A stretch of 64,000 nucleotides of DNA from positions 130,314 to 194,313 of the forward strand of contig JBDWMA010000044.1 in the NCBI GenBank assembly GCA_039972875.1. Reading direction: 5' to 3'. Under the pieces are notes generated by a model. The model made no database searches. It saw only the letters and a list, made by a program, of their open reading frames with translations, and had not been told where the DNA came from. Numbering within the stretch: position 1 is the stretch's first letter; every line of letters begins with the position of its first letter. A program made the position numbers and the translations under genes. The stretch is from Pseudoruegeria sp039972875 (lineage in GTDB: Bacteria > Pseudomonadota > Alphaproteobacteria > Rhodobacterales > Rhodobacteraceae). Positions 17,478-24,678 of this stretch are shown here, in pieces.

Positions 17478-17596
17478 AATGCCCCCAATTTGCTCACCCA
17501 ATTTCCGATGCTTTCCTTGTGTACCACGGTCTGGCGACGCTTTCTGCTGCAGGTGCAAAGGCAGGAATGCCTGAATATCCGTTAAAGGGGAATATC

Positions 17597-17935
17597 GTGA
17601 AACTCATCATTGCAGCAATCAAGCCGTTCAAGCTGGAGGAGGTCCGTGAGGCTCTGACCTCCATCGGCGTGCGGGGCATGATGGTGACAGAGGTTAAGGG
17701 CTTTGGCTCTCAGTCTGGTCACACTGAAATTTATCGTGGCGCAGAATACGCCGTGAACTTCGTGCCGAAAGTTAAACTGGAAATCGTCGTAAGCGCCGCT
17801 ATGGCCGATCAAGTGGTGGAAACCATTCAGACGACCGCAAAAACCGACAAAATCGGCGACGGTAAGATTTTTGTTCTGGACGTAAACCAAGCGGTACGCG
17901 TGCGGACTGGCGAACTTAACGACGACGCGCTGTAA
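17597..17935 (+). CDS. glnK: P-II nitrogen regulatory protein GlnK/GlnB
   Basis: The protein has 112 residues from the GTG at 17597, chosen because AAAGGGG lies 6 bases upstream and because P-II proteins start at exactly this point; the frame can be opened to 17519 but the added residues are foreign to the family. The T-loop HTEIYRGAEY has the uridylylation Tyr at position 51, and GKIGDGKIFV-type segment (KIGDGKIFVLDV) and VRVRTGE complete the family signatures. It senses 2-oxoglutarate, ATP/ADP and glutamine state and plugs AmtB. Pairing with amtB supports GlnK over GlnB. Confidence 0.93.
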   Translation: MKLIIAAIKPFKLEEVREALTSIGVRGMMVTEVKGFGSQSGHTEIYRGAEYAVNFVPKVKLEIVVSAAMADQVVETIQTTAKTDKIGDGKIFVLDVNQAVRVRTGELNDDAL

Positions 17936-17968
17936 GCGCAGCAGACGACAATAGAGGACTAAAATCCG

Positions 17969-19288
17969 ATGAAACTGACTAAAACTCTTCCTCTAGCGAC
18001 CTTGGTGGCAATTGCCCCGTCGCTGGTTGTGGCACAGGAGGCCGCTGTGGCCACAGATGTCACCCCTTATATTTTGACCACACTTCTGTTCCTGATCGGC
18101 GGATTTTTGGTGTTCTGGATGGCTGCGGGCTTTGCGATGCTCGAAGCGGGTCTGGTGCGTTCCAAAAACGTAACCATGCAGCTGACCAAAAACGTGGCGT
18201 TGTTTTCAATCGCAGCGATCATGTACTGGCTGGTTGGTTTTAACCTGATGTACCCTGGTGATGGTTGGATCATTCCAGGTATTGTGGGCACTCTGTTTGC
18301 GCCAACTTCCCTTGAGGCTGTGGGTCTTAGCGCATCTGATGCCGCTCTGGATTATGCGTCTGTCGGGTCTGACTTCTTCTTCCAATTGATGTTCTGTGCG
18401 ACCACTGCGTCCATCGTTTCGGGTACACTGGCCGAACGTATCAAACTCTGGCCCTTCCTGATCTTCGTGGCGATCCTGACAGGTATCATCTACCCAATCG
18501 AAGCGTCCTGGCAGTGGGGTGGTGGTTTCCTCTCCGAAATGGGCTTCTCTGACTTTGCGGGTTCTACTCTTGTGCATGCTGCTGGTGGTTTCGCTGCTTT
18601 GGCTGGTGCGTTCATCCTTGGACCACGGATCGGCAAATACAAAGATGGCCGTACAATCCCAATGCCGGGCTCTAACCTTGCGCTTGCCACTTTGGGTACG
18701 TTCATCCTGTGGCTGGGTTGGTTCGGTTTCAATGGTGGCTCTCAGCTGGCCATGGGGACTGTTGGCGATGTCACAGACGTATCCCGCATCTTTGCAAACA
18801 CCAACATGGCGGCGGCTGCCGGTGCTTTGGTTGCTTTGATTGCAACACAGGTTCTGTACAAAAAGCCTGACCTTACTATGGTTCTGAACGGCGCATTGGC
18901 GGGCCTCGTATCCATCACTGCGGGTCCGCTTGACCCAAGCCTGTTTGGTGCGCTTTGGATCGGCGCTGTTGGTGGTCTGATTGTTGTCTTTACTGTTCCA
19001 ATGTTGGACCGGATGAAAATCGATGACGTTGTTGGTGCAATCCCAGTTCACTTGATTGCTGGCTTCTGGGGGACACTCGCTGTTCCTTTCTACACAGAAG
19101 ACACAAGCTTCTTGACACAGATCATCGGCTTTGCAGCCATCGGTGCCTTCGTCTTTGTTGTCTCAACCGTTATTTGGGTCATCCTTAAAGTCACCATGGG
19201 CATCCGCGTCTCTGAAGAAGATGAGATCAACGGTCTCGACATGGCAGAGCTGGGCATGGAAGCCTACCCAGAATTCCACAAAGGCTGA
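17969..19288 (+). CDS. amtB: Ammonium transporter AmtB
   Basis: This 439-residue membrane protein has an N-terminal signal peptide and 11 membrane helices. The twin pore histidines appear in STLVHAAGGFAALAGA and PVHLIAGFWGTLA, and the family signature starts at DFAGSTLVH. It imports ammonium under nitrogen limitation and is gated by GlnK, encoded 33 bases upstream; the pair forms an operon. A strong terminator follows. Confidence 0.95.
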   Translation: MKLTKTLPLATLVAIAPSLVVAQEAAVATDVTPYILTTLLFLIGGFLVFWMAAGFAMLEAGLVRSKNVTMQLTKNVALFSIAAIMYWLVGFNLMYPGDGWIIPGIVGTLFAPTSLEAVGLSASDAALDYASVGSDFFFQLMFCATTASIVSGTLAERIKLWPFLIFVAILTGIIYPIEASWQWGGGFLSEMGFSDFAGSTLVHAAGGFAALAGAFILGPRIGKYKDGRTIPMPGSNLALATLGTFILWLGWFGFNGGSQLAMGTVGDVTDVSRIFANTNMAAAAGALVALIATQVLYKKPDLTMVLNGALAGLVSITAGPLDPSLFGALWIGAVGGLIVVFTVPMLDRMKIDDVVGAIPVHLIAGFWGTLAVPFYTEDTSFLTQIIGFAAIGAFVFVVSTVIWVILKVTMGIRVSEEDEINGLDMAELGMEAYPEFHKG

Positions 19289-19315
19289 TATCCTTCGTTT
19301 CAGTTAATGTGTACT

Positions 19316-19342
19316 GCCCGGGCGTTCGCGCCCGGGCTTTTT
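19316..19342 (+). terminator. Intrinsic terminator of glnK-amtB
   Basis: A perfect 9-base stem, GCCCGGGCG and CGCCCGGGC, closes a TTCG tetraloop and is followed by five T. It lies 28 bases after the amtB stop. Confidence 0.93.
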
Positions 19343-19466
19343 GTTTTCCGTGTGTCTTACGTGGCATGTGACGAGAGACATGCAAATGGCAAGGATAGGC
19401 CGACGCCATAGAATCCGCCGTCAGGGATGCCCAATGGATTGGGCTAACTGGATTTCGTCAAAGGTT

Positions 19467-20372
19467 TTAGCGATTGAAAACGCGGTGAGGGTGCAGTTCG
19501 CCGGATTTGTATATACCAACAGCGATGGCTTGCCCATCAAGCGAGGCCCAAGCCTCATCCCCAAATTCAACATTGGACGCATAGACCATACCGGGGTTCC
19601 CAACACGTAATTTTGCGGCACCTTCCGGGGTTGCCCGGAGTTCGGGCAATTCGTCTAGCCCAGTTTCTAGCGGATGCAGATATTGATCCAAATCAGTTGA
19701 TTTTGCCAGTTCGTCGAGCAGTTCAATTTTGATGCCATCGGTGGTTTCAAAGGGGCCAGACCAGATCCGCCGTAAGTCTCGGACGTGACCGTGGCATCCC
19801 AGTGCATTCCCAAGATCACGAGCGATGGCACGCACATACCCCCCTTTGCCACAGGTCATTTCAAGGGTCACGTGATCGAGGTCTTCGCGGCTGATCATCT
19901 CTAGCTCTTCGACCCAAAGAGCACGGGCGGCGATTTCGAAATCTTCGTCGGCACGGGCCAACTTATAGGCGCGTTGCCCATCAATTTTGACAGCGGAGAA
20001 TTTTGGTGGAATTTGCTGAATGTCACCTCGAAAGGGTGCAAGGGCAGTTTTGATGTCTTCATCCGTGGGGCGAGTATCACTTTGGGCGATGACTTCGCCT
20101 TCGGCGTCATCTGTATTGGTGGCCTGTCCAAGACGGACGGTAAACCGGTAGGCCTTCAAGGCATCAGTAATATATGGAACGGTCTTTGTGGCCTCCCCAA
20201 GGGCAACGGCGAGAACGCCGGTGGCTTCGGGGTCTAGCGTTCCGGCATGGCCCGCCTTCTTCGCATCAAAAGCCCAGCGGACTTTATTTACGACCGCATT
20301 GGAAGAAATGCCGGCGGGTTTATCCACCACCAACCATCCGGATATATCGCGCCCTTTGCGTCTGCGGCCCAT
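19467..20372 (-). CDS. truB: tRNA pseudouridine(55) synthase TruB
   Basis: The 301-residue protein shows the family start GWLVVDKPAGISSN and the catalytic aspartate in GHAGTLDPEATGVL, with CGKGGYVRAIARDLG and the C-terminal PUA-like region. It makes pseudouridine 55 in the T-loop of tRNAs. It lies downstream of rbfA and the phosphodiester glycosidase gene on the same strand, with 64 bases before its start. Confidence 0.95.
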   Translation of the reverse strand: MGRRRKGRDISGWLVVDKPAGISSNAVVNKVRWAFDAKKAGHAGTLDPEATGVLAVALGEATKTVPYITDALKAYRFTVRLGQATNTDDAEGEVIAQSDTRPTDEDIKTALAPFRGDIQQIPPKFSAVKIDGQRAYKLARADEDFEIAARALWVEELEMISREDLDHVTLEMTCGKGGYVRAIARDLGNALGCHGHVRDLRRIWSGPFETTDGIKIELLDELAKSTDLDQYLHPLETGLDELPELRATPEGAAKLRVGNPGMVYASNVEFGDEAWASLDGQAIAVGIYKSGELHPHRVFNR

Positions 20373-20436
20373 GGGATACCTCTGATTTGATCTGTTTGTG
20401 CCAAAGCGTGCCTGCTATCGGCAGACATCGATAAGG

Positions 20437-21165
20437 TCAACTGTCCTTCACAAGGCCAAGGATAACACCTAGTGCCAATCCGCTGTCAAAGCGGCTGATT
20501 TCTGGGGCATGGATGCGAGAGACTTTGGCGTCGAAAAAAAGTGCCTGCTTCAGGCCCAATGCGTCACGAAAGAACCGAGCGAATGTGTCAAAGTTTACGC
20601 GAGTGTCCGACAAGACGAAGGTGGCAGATTTGCCATCTTTGCTAACACCGACCCCGTTGCGAATGAGGGTGCTGTCGCTGTCTGGCAGAAACGCAGGGTG
20701 TAATGCGCCATCAATCACCAGCATCGGTCCGGATTGCGTCGCGTATGTGCAGGGTGGCGGATCTGCTTTAAAGGTTTGTGTTTCAATGATCGCAAAGTGG
20801 TCTGGGTTTATGCAAAACACACCGTTTGGCACCAGTCCAAAATTGCCAAAGCCCCCACCATCGGCAATCGGAGAGTGCTCTTCACCGTTTTCGATATAAA
20901 GGCCAACAGGGCGGCGGTCATCGTGATACATGCCGGCATTCATACCAAACGACAGTATTTTGCCCTCGGGTTCCAAACTGCGATTGACGGCCGGGAAGCC
21001 GCCGTAGAGTTTTCCCTCAAGATCGCTGTGGAAGAGGCGTAGATCCTGATCAGACTTGGCGGTGCACACTGAATAACTGGCGTCTTCAAACTGCTGTGTC
21101 TCACAGGCGGCCAGAGCCATCTGGGGAATACACAACAAGGCAAGGACAGTCAGCACATGGCGCAA
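20437..21165 (-). CDS. Secreted phosphodiester glycosidase-family protein (DUF2233/NAGPA domain)
   Basis: I start it at the TTG at 21165, four bases after the rbfA stop, because this gives a clean signal peptide (RHVLTVLALLCIPQMALA); the open frame continues upstream inside rbfA, which is unlikely. The mature protein, about 220 residues, has family segments FGMNAGMYHDDRRPVGLYIENG, NGVFCI, ATQSGPMLVIDG and RNGVGVSKDG. The domain is shared with the enzyme that uncovers mannose 6-phosphate diester. Bacterial members may act on envelope sugar phosphodiesters. Four cysteines suggest disulfides in the periplasm. Confidence 0.82.
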   Translation of the reverse strand: MRHVLTVLALLCIPQMALAACETQQFEDASYSVCTAKSDQDLRLFHSDLEGKLYGGFPAVNRSLEPEGKILSFGMNAGMYHDDRRPVGLYIENGEEHSPIADGGGFGNFGLVPNGVFCINPDHFAIIETQTFKADPPPCTYATQSGPMLVIDGALHPAFLPDSDSTLIRNGVGVSKDGKSATFVLSDTRVNFDTFARFFRDALGLKQALFFDAKVSRIHAPEISRFDSGLALGVILGLVKDS

Positions 21166-21169
21166 TGGA

Positions 21170-21583
21170 TTACTCTTCTGGGTCAGTAGGTTTTTCGATA
21201 TCGCGGCGGACAGTGTCCAAGTTGAGCAAACGACGGGTTTCGTCCATGCGATCATAGGTGTCGTCGATCAGGAACTTAAGCTCGGGCGCGTGTTTGATTG
21301 TCATCTTTTTAGAGACGTGATGACGCAATTCGCCTTTGTTTCGGCGTAGGGCCTCTAGGGCTTCGTCTTGACCATTTCCACCCAAAGGCAACACAAATGT
21401 AGTTGCGATGCGTAGATCAGGCGACACGCGGACCTCACTGACGGTGATTGACATGCGGTTGAGATCGGGATCATGCACATCCCCCCGCATCAGAACATCT
21501 GAGAGGGAGCGGCGAATTAATTCGCCGACGCGCAGTTGGCGCTGAGAGGGTGCAGAACCGGAACGGGATGTGTTTTTAGCCAT
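21170..21583 (-). CDS. rbfA: Ribosome-binding factor A
   Basis: The 137-residue protein has the KH-like RbfA core with QRQLRVGELIRRSLSDVL, SEVRVSPDLRIATTFVLP and HHVSKKMTIKHAPELKFLIDDTYD. It binds the 30S subunit during late 16S maturation. It leads the rbfA - glycosidase - truB cluster and is divergent from dapB. Ruled in by both sequence and neighbourhood. Confidence 0.94.
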   Translation of the reverse strand: MAKNTSRSGSAPSQRQLRVGELIRRSLSDVLMRGDVHDPDLNRMSITVSEVRVSPDLRIATTFVLPLGGNGQDEALEALRRNKGELRHHVSKKMTIKHAPELKFLIDDTYDRMDETRRLLNLDTVRRDIEKPTDPEE

Positions 21584-21685
21584 TTTCTTGCCTTACGCTG
21601 GTCTGTCTAATTTCGCAACAGGGGCTTTGCCTTTCAAGGGGTATGCCGCTAAACCAACGAAAAGTTTAACGCAGGAGACCCGCAA

Positions 21686-22495
21686 ATGAGCACCCTTCCC
21701 GGAATTGTGATAACTGGTGGCTCTGGCCGCATGGGTCAGATGTTGATTAAGCAGGTTTTGGACAGCGATGCGGCAAATCTTGTGGGGGTGCTTGAGCGCC
21801 CCGGCCACGACTGGGTTGGCCGTGATATCGGTGTTGCCATGGGCGGTGCGCCAACCGGGATTTTAGTTGAGGATGATCCGCTAGAGGCCTTTGCCCGAGC
21901 GCAGGCGGTGATCGATTTCACTTCGCCAGCGGCCACTGTAGCATTTTCCGCTTTAGCCGCGCAGGCGCGGGCTGTGCATGTCATCGGCACGACCGGTTTG
22001 TCCGATGATGATATGGTGAAAATCAAAGCCGCCGCGCGCCATGCCGTCATTATGCAGGCGGGCAACATGAGCCTTGGTGTCAATCTTTTGATGCAATTGA
22101 CCAAAAAAGTGGCGGCGGCTTTGGATGAGGATTTTGACATCGAAATCGTCGAGGCCCATCACCGCCACAAGGTCGACGCTCCATCAGGCACGGCCTTGAT
22201 GTTAGGCGAAGCCGCCGCTGAGGGGCGTGGTGTCAATCTTAAGGATGTGTCTGACAGCGGGCGCGACGGGATCACAGGTGCCCGCACACGCGGCGATATC
22301 GGGTTCTCTGCAATCCGGGGCGGCGACGTTGTTGGCGAGCATGACGTGATTTTTGCGGCCGATGGGGAACGTATCGTTCTGCGCCATTTGGCGACCGACC
22401 GTCGGATTTTTTCACGGGGGGCGGTGAAGGCTGCTTTGTGGGGGCAAGATCAAAAGCCGGGGTTGTACAATATGCTGGATGTTCTGGGGCTATAG
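21686..22495 (+). CDS. dapB: 4-hydroxy-tetrahydrodipicolinate reductase
   Basis: The 269-residue protein has the nucleotide-binding GGSGRMG at the start and the catalytic segment EIVEAHHRHKVDAPSGTA, with the paired His and the Lys of this reductase. It reduces the lysine/diaminopimelate precursor with NAD(P)H, feeding peptidoglycan and lysine synthesis. AGGAGACCCGCAA precedes the ATG. Its stop codon lies in a perfect 22-base palindrome. Confidence 0.95.
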   Translation: MSTLPGIVITGGSGRMGQMLIKQVLDSDAANLVGVLERPGHDWVGRDIGVAMGGAPTGILVEDDPLEAFARAQAVIDFTSPAATVAFSALAAQARAVHVIGTTGLSDDDMVKIKAAARHAVIMQAGNMSLGVNLLMQLTKKVAAALDEDFDIEIVEAHHRHKVDAPSGTALMLGEAAAEGRGVNLKDVSDSGRDGITGARTRGDIGFSAIRGGDVVGEHDVIFAADGERIVLRHLATDRRIFSRGAVKAALWGQDQKPGLYNMLDVLGL

Positions 22496-22503
22496 CCCCA
22501 GAA
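22482..22503. terminator. Perfect 22-base palindrome over the dapB stop codon
   Basis: The sequence reads TTCTGGGGC, TATA, GCCCCAGAA: a 9-base stem with a 4-base loop, symmetrical to the base. dapB ends inside it, and the convergent gene ends at 22509. It can serve both transcripts; there is no U-tract. Confidence 0.6.
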
Positions 22504-22508
22504 TTGGC

Positions 22509-22823
22509 TTACCCATGTATGGGCCCCTCGGGGCGATATTTGTCCATGACCTGATCAAGCTTATCGTTACTGATCGAAGGGTTTGCTTCCTGTAAGCATC
22601 CGAGCAAAACAGCTTTGTTTTCCTGTTGGCGCGCTCCGGATGGATTGTGATCCGGGTCTGGGCGGACATTGGCAAAGCAATCGATGAACACTTGTTCAGG
22701 AATGCTAAGATCAGCGGCGACTAAATCCGTGGGGCGATCTGCACGTTGGGCAAGGGCTTGTAGGGGCAAAGCCATGCCAATGCAGGCCGTCAGGATAATC
22801 GCTTTATATGTTTGGGACATCAT
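22509..22823 (-). CDS. Small secreted protein of unknown function
   Basis: The protein has 104 residues from the ATG at 22823; GAGGAGAGAG just upstream supports it (the next codon is also ATG). A Sec signal peptide (ILTACIGMALPLQALAQ) is followed by about 80 residues with two cysteines, in FIDCFANV and LLGCLQEAN, probably a disulfide. PDPDHNPSGARQQENKAVLLGCLQ looks like a helical motif that I have seen in alphaproteobacterial hypothetical proteins, but I cannot name a family. Expected in the periplasm. Confidence 0.72.
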   Translation of the reverse strand: MMSQTYKAIILTACIGMALPLQALAQRADRPTDLVAADLSIPEQVFIDCFANVRPDPDHNPSGARQQENKAVLLGCLQEANPSISNDKLDQVMDKYRPEGPIHG

Positions 22824-22880
22824 AGTCTCTCTCCTCGGTTTGTTGTTTTTAAAACGAGAGAGGATGGGATTTCCGTCGCG

Positions 22881-22891
22881 GTACATTGTAC
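22881..22891. promoter_or_regulatory. Dyad GTACA-T-TGTAC upstream of the small secreted protein gene
   Basis: A perfect 11-base dyad lies 57 bases before the start of the minus-strand gene at 22823. It could be an operator for that gene or for a plus-strand transcript that ends at 23021. Confidence 0.3.
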
Positions 22892-23021
22892 TATCGGCAA
22901 TAAATGCGATGAAGCCGTTAGAGTGTGTGTCTTTGCAAGCGACGCACGTTGACTCGGTTCAGTTTTAATTTGAACCGATGTGTCGATGAGGCAGTGTTCT
23001 TATGCCTCAGACACGTTTTTT
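22892..23021 (+). ncRNA. Candidate plus-strand small RNA ending in an intrinsic terminator
   Basis: No plus-strand gene lies here, yet the plus strand has two consecutive hairpins: an 8-base stem TCGGTTCA/TGAACCGA (22954-22978) and a 12-base terminator stem (22980-23014) followed by six T. This is the usual shape of the 3' half of a bacterial sRNA. The 5' end is a guess, since I see no convincing promoter. It might instead be a distal terminator for dapB read-through. Confidence 0.4.
22980..23021 (+). terminator. Intrinsic terminator on the plus strand with no upstream plus-strand gene
   Basis: GTGTC and TGAGGCA (with a GA bulge between them) pair with TGCCTCA and GACAC; then G and six T. 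Its T-run overlaps the end of the minus-strand DUF1674 gene. Confidence 0.75.
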
Positions 23022-23199
23022 AAAAATCGACAGCAATGCCTTTTTTCTCATAGTCGCCATACCGTACGGGTTCTGGACCATCGCGCCCACCCAGTTCAAC
23101 GGGGCGATTCTTTTCGGCTTCGTCGGCGGCCTTGCGGCGGTCTTGTGCCTCTTGGAGGGCGCGTTTCGCTGCGTCGGGCAAGTCTTTGGGGGCGGACAT
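23020..23199 (-). CDS. DUF1674 / succinate dehydrogenase assembly factor 4-like protein
   Basis: This short gene encodes 59 residues starting MSAPKDLPDAAKRAL and ending GGRDGPEPVRYGDYEKKGIAVDF, the diagnostic C-terminus of the DUF1674/SDHAF4 family (GGxxGPEPTRYGDWExxGxxxDF). AAGGA lies 9 bases before the ATG. In mitochondria SDHAF4 helps flavinylated SdhA join SdhB and limits oxidative damage; the bacterial role is inferred. It is divergent from rsmB. Easy to miss because of its size. Confidence 0.9.
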   Translation of the reverse strand: MSAPKDLPDAAKRALQEAQDRRKAADEAEKNRPVELGGRDGPEPVRYGDYEKKGIAVDF

Positions 23200-23276
23200 G
23201 CGGCTATTCCTTGTTTGATCCTGCCCCTTGTTATACGCCGGGGCATCCGATGGACAAGTGAGACGAAAGCGCCCTT

Positions 23277-24566
23277 ATGACTGAAAAACGCCCAATGAGT
23301 GGTTTGCCCGCCCGCCGTGCTGTGTTGGCTTTGCTGAACGGCGTCCTTGAGAATGGGCGTTTATTGTCTGAAATGACTGGGGAAAAGGGTCCGCTGGAGC
23401 GATTGAAACCGGCAGATCGAGCGCGCGCACAACGACTGGCGACTGGGACGCTGCGCCATATGGAGCAGGCGGACAAATTGCTTGGACCCCATTTGCGCAA
23501 ACGCCCACCGCTGGCCGTTCACAATGTGCTGCGTCTAGGTATCTATGAGATTTGCGCAGATAACGCTGCGCCCCATGGGGTGATCAATGATCTTGTCGAA
23601 ATTGGAGGCCGGGGACGTGAAACCCGCCATCAAGCCGGATTAATCAACGCCGTACTGCGTAAAGTTGCCGAAAATGGGCCCGATCAGTGGGCCGGACTAC
23701 CGTCGCCGAAGCTTCCTAAATGGATGCGCAAGCAGATGATCGCGGACTACACTAAACCGGTGGTCGAAGCATTAGAGCTCGCCCATTCCCGAGGTGCGCC
23801 GCTGGACATAAGTGTGAAACACGATCCCGATAAGTGGGCTGACCGTCTGGATGGGACGGTTCTGCCGGGCGGCTCTGTGCGACTTCGCACGCAGGGCCAA
23901 GTATCCCAACTTTCGGGATACGATGAGGGAAGCTGGTGGGTGCAGGATGCCGCTGCGGCCATGCCGGTGAAACTGCTGGCCCCTCAAAAGGGCGAAAAAG
24001 TTCTGGATCTCTGCGCGGCTCCGGGGGGTAAAACATTGCAAATGGCCTCAGCCGGCGCTGAGGTGACTGCGTTGGATATATCCGAACAACGGCTGTTGCG
24101 GGTACGAGAAAACTTGAAGCGGACGGGGCTGTTGGCCAAAGTCGTTGCAGGGGATGCGCTGGAGTATTGCGAACCGGGATTTGACGCCATCCTTTTGGAT
24201 GCGCCTTGCTCCGCCACTGGTACAATTAGGCGACACCCCGATTTGCCACATGCCAAAGACAGTGCTGATTTTGCCAGTCTCTTTGCCTTGCAGGAGCAAA
24301 TGCTTGACCACGCGTTGACGTTGCTGGCCCCCGGCGGTCGGTTGATGTTCTGTACGTGTTCGCTGCTACCTGATGAGGGGGAGATCCAAATTGAGGATGC
24401 GCTGAAACGCCATTCCGAATTGCGTGTTGATTCGCAAGTGTTGGACTGTGATTGGGTCGACACGAATTGGAAAACGCCCGAAGGTGGTTTGCGCTTGCGT
24501 CCTGATTATTGGGACGAAATGGGTGGAATGGATGGGTTTTATATGGCTTGCTTGCGCAAAGGATAG
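23277..24566 (+). CDS. rsmB: 16S rRNA (cytosine-C5) methyltransferase, RsmB family
   Basis: The 429-residue protein has an N-terminal NusB-like RNA-binding domain (about 1-140; RLATGTLRHMEQADKLL, GLINAVLRKVAENGP) and a C-terminal SAM methyltransferase. Motif I is LDLCAAPGGKTLQMA, the catalytic Cys is in DAPCSATG, and the second Cys is in MFCTCSLLPDEGE. It methylates C967 of 16S rRNA. First gene of a plus-strand cluster leading to purH and lspA. Confidence 0.92.
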   Translation: MTEKRPMSGLPARRAVLALLNGVLENGRLLSEMTGEKGPLERLKPADRARAQRLATGTLRHMEQADKLLGPHLRKRPPLAVHNVLRLGIYEICADNAAPHGVINDLVEIGGRGRETRHQAGLINAVLRKVAENGPDQWAGLPSPKLPKWMRKQMIADYTKPVVEALELAHSRGAPLDISVKHDPDKWADRLDGTVLPGGSVRLRTQGQVSQLSGYDEGSWWVQDAAAAMPVKLLAPQKGEKVLDLCAAPGGKTLQMASAGAEVTALDISEQRLLRVRENLKRTGLLAKVVAGDALEYCEPGFDAILLDAPCSATGTIRRHPDLPHAKDSADFASLFALQEQMLDHALTLLAPGGRLMFCTCSLLPDEGEIQIEDALKRHSELRVDSQVLDCDWVDTNWKTPEGGLRLRPDYWDEMGGMDGFYMACLRKG

Positions 24567-24678
24567 CCGTCCTCATCCTAATTCATGATTCGGCGGTGAC
24601 AGAGCAGTCATTTCGCGACTAACATGGTGTAATAGAGCAGGTTAACAAAACCGACGTCGACCAAAAGAGGCGGAACAG

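Noticed and set aside
17541..17560. TGGCGACGC...TGCT upstream of glnK as a sigma-54 promoter
   Set aside because: The GG and GC dinucleotides are 11 bases apart instead of 10, and the rest of the match is poor.
18206..19051. 281-codon open frame antisense to amtB
   Set aside because: It lies wholly inside amtB, whose membrane protein sequence is unmistakable; the antisense product is His/Thr/Asn-rich with no recognisable features.
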